A stretch of 64,000 nucleotides of DNA, taken from contig CM055103.1 in the NCBI GenBank assembly GCA_029204225.1, forward strand, positions 41,333,368 through 41,397,367, in the 5' to 3' direction. Under the pieces are notes generated by a model, which did no database searches, was not told the DNA's origin, and was given only the letters and a program-made list of their open reading frames with translations. Shown here one piece after another: positions 58,413 through 64,000 of this stretch (the first letter of the stretch is position 1; each line of letters starts with the position of its first letter). Made by a program: the position numbers and the translations under genes. The DNA is from Diphasiastrum complanatum (Eukaryota; Streptophyta; Lycopodiopsida; Lycopodiales; Lycopodiaceae).

Positions 58413-58639
58413 GGTAGAGGATATGGCTCAAATCTACCCACTAAACCATTTTTATCAAGAAAATAAGTGTGATCATAAAAGAAAACGCCTGATTCTAAAA
58501 GTGATTTTGGAGAACAACCTTTATATTGTAGAATACTGATATTCAAATTTATAACATCAATTATTCCTACAATCGATTGAACTGTTTGCCATTCAACAAA
58601 ATTTGATGGATACAAATATGCAAAACCAACAAGATGCAT
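58172..58639 (-). pseudogene. Truncated second copy of the unknown ORF
   Basis: Same N-terminal 77 residues as the 56379-57197 ORF (MHLVGFAYLYPS to FEPYPLPNFS). It then runs into antisense Gypsy sequence (NNPKWSKIFGRQF) and stops at 58172. Its C-terminal half is missing because the duplication breakpoint lies inside the ORF. Confidence 0.85.
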
Positions 58640-59209
58640 AAAGATCCATTGATATTTTCAATATATTCTTGGTATCCATTGATCTTCTGCATTTTTTTCA
58701 TTGCAAATATTGATTGCATCAATGGTTCCTCTTGGTCTCCGATTATGTGTAGCCATTAGTCCAAAATATGTGAACGAAAGCTGAGAACAGAGAGAATGAA
58801 GAGAATGAGAGGTAAACCTAAGAATGACAATAAAAAATAACAGATAGAATGAAGAGAATGAGAGGTATATTTAAGAATGACAAGAAGTTTCTAAACCACA
58901 AGGATTAGTTAACTACAGTTTACGACTATTGACGTCAAATCAACCTTGAGTTTACAAAGATGGGCAGCAAAAGAGTATTTGGGCAGTAACTGTGGTCCAA
59001 TCACAATCGTTTGTTTTGCCTGACGGGATATTTGAAAATCACAAAAATTTGGCCAAGAAAGTTAAAATTTTTTTCGTCCGTCAACCACTATTACAATTCA
59101 TCATAGATGGACACCATTGATTGAGACACATAAGCGTTAAAAGCGTACGAAGTCAAAAATAGCATCTTGACAAAGGGCCCATTTTGAGTTCTAATATCCC
59201 CTAATGCAT

Positions 59210-59852
59210 ACCAGTCAAGTCAACTACAAAGGCTTCTGATTTAGCCCAGGTCTTTGTTGAAAGATTATTTAGGCTTTATGGACTACCAAGTGATATAGTT
59301 AGTGATAGAGATCCTAAATTTATTGGTCACTTTTGATCAACTGTATTCCATAAGCTACAAACCTCACTTAGTTTTGGTTCTACTGATCATCCTGAATTAG
59401 ATGGCAAGACTGAGAGAACTAATCAGACTATGGAGGATATGTTGAGAACATATGTTTGTCACAGACAATCTAAGTGAGAAGATTATATTCCTTTGATTGA
59501 GTTTTCTTACAATAGTAGAAAACATTTTGCTACTAGTTATAGTCCATTTATGTTGATGCACGGTTTTCAACCTACATCTCCGATAAATGTGGAGACGAAG
59601 TCTGTTAAGATCTAAAAAGTTGCGGATTTCTTGCATGATATCATTAAATGTTGCAAGTGGCCCGTGATTGTATATGGAGTGGTCAGGATAGAGCTAAGAA
59701 CTATGCCGATCTCCAAAGGTCTCCCAGAGATTTTAAAGTTGATGATCGAGTATATCTTAGAATACCTAAAGATTCTAAGACTATGCGTACATGGAAGCGT
59801 TATAAATTGTCTACCGAATATTGTGGACCATTTCGGATTATTCGAAAAATTT
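59210..59852 (+). pseudogene. Gypsy integrase fragment, tandem copy 2
   Basis: Nearly identical to copy 1, with the same stops. Glu motif region reads ELDGKTERTNQ. It also reads DRAKNYADLQRSPRDFKVDD and VYLRIPKDSKTMRTWKRY. It fuses into the third ORF fragment at 59843. Confidence 0.85.
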
Positions 59853-60478
59853 GGTAGAGGATATGGCTCAAATCTACCCATTAAACCATTTTTATCAAGA
59901 AAATAAGTGTGATCATAAAAGAAAACGCCTGACTCTAAAAGTGATTTTGGAGAACAACCTTGATATTGTAGAATACTGATATTCAAATTTATAACATCAA
60001 TTATTCCTACAATCGATTGAACTGTTTGCCATTCAACGAAATTTGATGGATACAAATATGCAAAACCAACAAAAATATCACAAGAAAAATTTAATTTAAA
60101 GATAATGTTAATACTAAAGAAACTAAATCTGAATATGTACATTCCAATTGAATATGTACAATTGCATTTTCTGCTATCATTTGGATTCAAATCATGAATG
60201 TTGAGCTCTTTGTGAAGATAAGCATGCTGAACTAAAACTTCCGTGATAGATTGACCAGCAGGTGATACTATGAAATCCATTATCCTGCCTTTCCAAGAGC
60301 TTCTATAGATGTTATCTGATCTTTTTCTTTTCTGGAATGAGCCTTTTGCGGAGGGATGCATAAAGATCCATTGACATTTTCAATATATTCTTGGTATCCA
60401 TTGATCTTCTGCATTTTTTTCATTGCAAATATTGATTGCATCAATGGTTCCTCTTGGTCTCCGATTATGTGTAGCCAT
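59612..60478 (-). pseudogene. Third copy of the unknown ORF, with extra 5' coding sequence
   Basis: From the ATG at 60478: MATHNRRPRGTIDAINICNE, one stop, then MHPSAKGSFQKRKRSDNIYR, SSWKGRIMDFIVSPAGQSIT, EVLVQHAYLHKELNIHDLNP and, after an AT-rich stretch that looks intronic, VGFAYLYPSNFVEWQTVQSI. Copies 1 and 2 lack the middle part. The joins have no GT-AG borders, so they lost it by deletion rather than by splicing. It then runs into antisense Gypsy sequence like copy 2. Confidence 0.6.
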
Positions 60479-60929
60479 TAGTCCAAAATATGTGAACGAA
60501 AGCTGAGAACAGAGAGAATGAAGAGAATGAGAGGTAAACCTAAGAATGACAATAAAAAATAACAGATAGAATGAAGAGAATGAGAGGTATACCTAAGAAT
60601 GACAAGAAGTTTCTAAACCGCAAGGATTAGTTAACTACAGTTTACGACTATTGACGTCAAATCAACCTTGAGTCTACAAAGATGGGCGGCAAAAGAGTAT
60701 TTGGGCAGTAACTGTGGTCCAATCACAATCGTTTGTTTTTCCCGGCGGGATATTTGAAAATCACAAAAATTTGGCCAAGAAAGTAAAAATTTTTATTCGT
60801 TCGTCAACCACTGTTACAATTCATCATAGATGGACACCATTGATTGAGACACATAAGCGTTGAAAGCGTACGAAGTCAAAAATAGCATCTTGACAAAGGG
60901 CCCATTTTGAGTTCTAATATCCCCTAATG

Positions 60930-61822
60930 CATACCAGTCAAGTCAACTACAAAGGCTTCTGATTTAGCCCAGGTCTTTGTTGAAAGATTATTTAGGCTTT
61001 ATGGACTACCAAGTGATATAGTTAGTGATAGAGATCCTAAATTTATTGGTCACTTTTGATCAGCTGTATTCCATAAGCTACAAACCTCACTTAGTTTTGG
61101 TTCTACTGATCATCCTGAATTAGATGGCAAGACTGAGAGAACTAATCAGACTATGGAGGATATGTTGAGAACATATGTTTGTCACAGACAATCTAAGTGA
61201 GAAGATTATATTCCTTTGATTGAGTTTTCTTACAATAGTAGAAAACATTCTGCTACTAGTTATAGTCCATTTATGTTGATGCACGGTTTTCAACCTAGAT
61301 CTCCGATAAATGTGGAGACGAAGTCTGTTAAGATCTAAAAAGTTGCGGATTTCTTGCATGATATCATTAAATGTTGCAAGTGGCCCGTGATTGTATATGG
61401 AGTGGTCAGGATAGAGCTAAGAACTATGTCGATCTCCAGAGGTCTCCCAGAGATTTTAAAGTTGATGATTGAGTATATCTTAGAACACCTAAAGATTCTA
61501 AGACTATGCGTACATGGAAGCGTTATAAATTGTCTACCGAATATTGTGGACCATTTCGGATTATAAGAAAAATTGGTTCTTTAGCTTACAAACTAGATCT
61601 TCAAGACAAGACTACTACTCACCCAGTGTTTCATGTAAGCCAGTTAAAATTATGTTTACATGAAGGTGACGTACTTGGTTCAGAGGAGGATCTTACCCAT
61701 TTGGAGGACTTATCACTTAGTGTTCCTTTGGAACCTGAAAAGGTACTCAGAACCAAAGATAAACAATTGAGACTTTCCTGGTTTCTGCTTCTAAGGATAG
61801 AAGTGATTCAAGGGGGGTAGAA
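60930..61822 (+). pseudogene. Gypsy integrase and tail, tandem copy 3 (reaches the element's 3' end)
   Basis: Carries the same stops as copies 1 and 2 but is not truncated. After CGPFRIIRKIGSLAYKLDLQ it continues TTHPVFHVSQLKLCLHEGD and PLEPEKVLRTKDKQLRLSW to a stop at about 61820, then a polypurine tract AGGGGGGTAGAA (61811-61822). This is the original insertion from which the truncated copies arose. Confidence 0.88.
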
Positions 61823-62275
61823 TGTTATGTCCATGTCCTATGTAAGGGAATCAAAATAATTCCTGACGTGGATAGTTGGTCACTCCAGTTGTATGTAGTT
61901 ATTAGTTATGCTACATCATTCCGAGCATGGTCGATAAAGTAATTAATAATCATATAAGGGGCCAAATCTATATTTGGACATAGGAGCACTTGCATGGTGT
62001 ATGAATGCTATAATGCAATAATAGGAGATCAATAGCTTATTATAGGTTGCATGGGGATCCTAAGGAGAATATTCTCTCCTCTTGGAAAGAATACATACCA
62101 TGGAAACTCGCCCATCTCCCTTTTGGAATTTCAGATTCATGAGCCAGGATCCTCTCCCCTCTTGTATTCACTCACTGTGGCTTGGGGTTGAATTGGTTAG
62201 GTATTGACTAGTCTTTTCATGTAATGGGTTGGGTGGTTTATGCTCCACAGGTCTCCTTTTGGTTTGCAGGTGACA
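61823..62275 (+). repeat. Gypsy LTR (3')
   Basis: Starts TGTTATGTCCATGTCC right after the polypurine tract. The end is tentatively TGACA at 62275. Parts (TTGGGTGGTTT and the following CTCC-TTTG-TTTGCAGGTGA) resemble the end of the LTRs at 1626 and 7725, so the two elements are distantly related. Confidence 0.65.
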
Positions 62276-62329
62276 AGATTCTTGAAGATCTTCACTTGGT
62301 AATCATTATAGCAAGACCAAGGGCAAGAG

Positions 62330-62815
62330 AGCTACATTCAAGAAGAACCAAGCAAGGAATGAAGATCAAGATGGATCTTCAAGTTCAACACCAAGCAAGA
62401 TCAAGAAGGACAAGTCCAAGATCAAGTGTTACTATTGTAGCAAGATGGGGCATTATGCCTCGGAATGCTTCAAGAAGAAGCAACCAAATATCATCCAAGA
62501 GGAGGAGGAGAGTCCACAAGAAGGCTCACTAATGATGTCAAGGTTCGCTTCATCAAATTTCAAAGAGGAAGATCCATGGTGGATATATAGTGAGGCAAGT
62601 TCCCAGATGACAAGCAAGGGGGAGTATTTTTCAAACCTTTTGTCTTATGAAAGGCCGATCAAGTCTATATTTATAGCAAATTATGATGTTTGTAAGATAG
62701 AAGGAGTAGGTTCCATCCCTTTGTGCTTAGGGTCTTAAAAAAGGGTCAATGTTGATGGAGTCTTGTACATTCCTAGCATTACTAAGAATCTACTTAGTGT
62801 TTGATAATGGCTTTT
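62330..62815 (+). pseudogene. Copia gag zinc knuckle and protease fragment
   Basis: Encodes IKCYYCSKMGHYASECFKKK, a correct C-x2-C-x4-H-x4-C knuckle, then an acidic linker and WWIYSEASSQMTSKGEYF, a protease whose DSGAT active site has become SEASS and is dead. It ends VGSIPLCLGS, a stop, and VLYIPSITKNLLSV. It joins the Gypsy LTR directly. Confidence 0.85.
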
Positions 62816-63238
62816 GTGTGAAACTCATTTCAAATGATTGTTACATAAAGAAAAAAAAAAAAGTTATTGCTAAAGCAGTAGGGAAAATATGGGCCCTTTA
62901 ATAAATTTCACTTTAGAGAGAGGTTACGTAGAGAGAGAATGCGAACCGATAACTCCTAGTCGTCGTTTTTTGAGTTTTCGGCCTTGCCCTATGTTTAACT
63001 GGTATGGTTAACTTCAGACAATAGCTAGTTAAGCATGAGATGTAATAAATTCTCTTCATGCTCATTCCAAAATTCAGGACTAGAGCTTTAAGATTGAAAA
63101 TCTTGGTGTGCTCAATGCAAGAACTGAAGCAGGAGTAGCAGAACTTTTAAAATCAATGTATGCTTATAGTGAAATATGAGGCGGGAAGATTTTTCAATGC
63201 GACATAAACATTACAAAAGTAAGGTATGCTAGATCTAT
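62816..63238. other. No feature recognised
   Basis: Non-coding AT-rich sequence with a poly-A run near 62855. Confidence 0.5.
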
Positions 63239-63690
63239 TCATGTTGATTTACTATAGTTTGAAGCCTTACGGATTGTAGCTTTTAACAATGCGGCAATGT
63301 TCCATTTGCATGTTGCTCTTCCTATGGAATGCACTCCAATTATTAAGAAAAATTCGAAAGTTGTAAAGAATGCTGCTGCAATAGTTAGAGAATAAGCAGG
63401 AGGGAAAGGCCTCTGCAGAAGCTCGAAGTGCACGGAAATGAGCTTGAGCGAAAAGAGGACCAGCCAAAGGATCACCTTGACGAGTACCTGCTGTAGACTG
63501 GATAGTGGAAAGATCCCCAGAGCGCACATGGTGACTGTAAAAGAGAGGAGTCTCAGTAGCATAGAACAACCGCACAAATGGGATAAGCTGAGCCAACTCA
63601 CCACCAACTGCGCGCAACTCCTAAAAGATCACAGCTCTAGACCGAACTCAAACTGTATGCAAAAGGATGACCTGGAATTTAGTTGACGGT
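63239..63690 (-). pseudogene. LINE-type reverse transcriptase fragment
   Basis: The minus-strand frame reads LRAVGGELAQLIPFVRLFYA, LSTIQSTAGTRQGDPLAGPL and FAQAHFRALRASAEAFPSCL. The GTRQGDPLAGPLFA stretch is the RT block before the catalytic aspartates of non-LTR retrotransposons (GxxQGDPLGxxLFA). The FADD motif that should follow is replaced by NYCSSILYN, so the copy is broken there. It is the only clear non-LTR RT in the window. Confidence 0.7.
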
Positions 63691-64000
63691 TCCTTCTCCA
63701 ATCGACTCGCTAAAAAATCTGAGACCAGAGGTGACTCCAGTTTTTGATGATGGTGGTGATGTAGTTGAAGGCATGATAGCTGAAAATGAGTGTCAATGTA
63801 TCTTTTTCTCTCAACTTATTGAAGTGTCACTGAATTGCTGGGTCAGAGAGGATAGAAACTCCTCCTCTTCTTCTTTCTGAAGTGCGATGAAGTAGCTCTG
63901 AAGTGCAATGGCAGACAGAAGGACCAGAAAAGGTAGAAACTTCTCTTCTTGTAGCTCTCTTCTCTGTCAGCGATGGTTAGGAATGAACATACTGATTTCT
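63691..64000. other. No supported gene at the right edge
   Basis: A short plus frame (63683-63880) and an open frame from ATG 63908 to the edge (MADRRTRKGRNFSSC...) exist. Both are too short to support a call. Confidence 0.35.

Larger units (their letters stand above)
56961..61570. repeat. Three tandem chimeric units of 1442, 1440 and about 1722 bp
   Basis: Each unit consists of the N-terminal part of the unknown ORF (minus strand), its 500-bp upstream flank, and a Gypsy integrase fragment (plus strand). Units join at CGAAAAAT (56961, 58403, 59843), the last in the form of the Gypsy AGAAAAAT near 61566. The first two units are nearly identical. The third carries 284 extra bases (about 60072-60355). 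Confidence 0.9.

Noticed and set aside
63908-64000. Open frame to the right edge starting MADRRTRKG
   Set aside because: Only 31 codons and no recognisable feature. It cannot be told from chance.

Overview
The window is nuclear DNA of a land plant. The evidence is a plant-type HIT-zinc-finger DEAD-box helicase (RH41 type), a plant membrane RING-H2 ubiquitin ligase, an apparent plastid transit peptide at the left edge, telo-box motifs (TTAGGGTTT), and dense Copia, Gypsy and CACTA debris. The AT-rich, repeat-choked layout, long (CT)n/(GA)n tracts and intronless genes would fit a large-genome fern or gymnosperm. The species cannot be fixed from the sequence. There is no rRNA, tRNA, CRISPR or organelle or bacterial gene.

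Host genes are few. (1) A minus-strand 5' exon at 1-295 runs off the left edge. It was found by reading the frame directly, since it has no stop in the window. (2) An intact DEAD-box helicase lies at 27118-28740. (3) An intact RING-H2 E3 ligase lies at 52976-53971, behind a duplicated GA-rich leader. (4) A 272-codon ORF of unknown family lies at 56379-57197 on the minus strand. Parts of it were tandemly triplicated together with a dead Gypsy integrase.

Layout. 1.6-8.2 kb: decayed Gypsy element between two related LTRs. 8.2-9.4: a second Gypsy remnant on the minus strand. 9.4-10.6: Copia LTR, primer-binding site and leader with a 168-bp (CT)n tract. 10.6-18.5: Copia fragments, including two copies of one family facing away from each other and forming a 2-kb inverted repeat. 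18.5-24.9: nested Copia/Gypsy pieces, including a 1160-bp solo LTR that splits a reverse-transcriptase reading frame. 27.1-28.7: helicase. 28.7-32.4: no recognisable gene. 32.5-33.4: second Copia LTR plus leader of the 9.4-kb family. 33.4-39.3: probable CACTA element with a nested Copia. 39.4-49.5: two direct copies and one inverted partial copy of an unfamiliar element carrying two convergent spliced genes and a recurring GATATCGG/ACGCGC motif. 49.5-52.0: Copia fragments. 52.2-54: RING gene and its leader. 55.6-62.3: Gypsy fragments and the chimeric tandem triplication. 62.3-64: Copia and LINE fragments.

The mobile elements are almost all inactive, with stops, frameshifts, deletions and mutated catalytic or zinc-binding residues. 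The most interesting material is the 39.4-49.5 kb two-gene element, the GATATCGG motif it shares with an array at 11.4 kb, and the microhomology-driven triplication at 57-61.6 kb.
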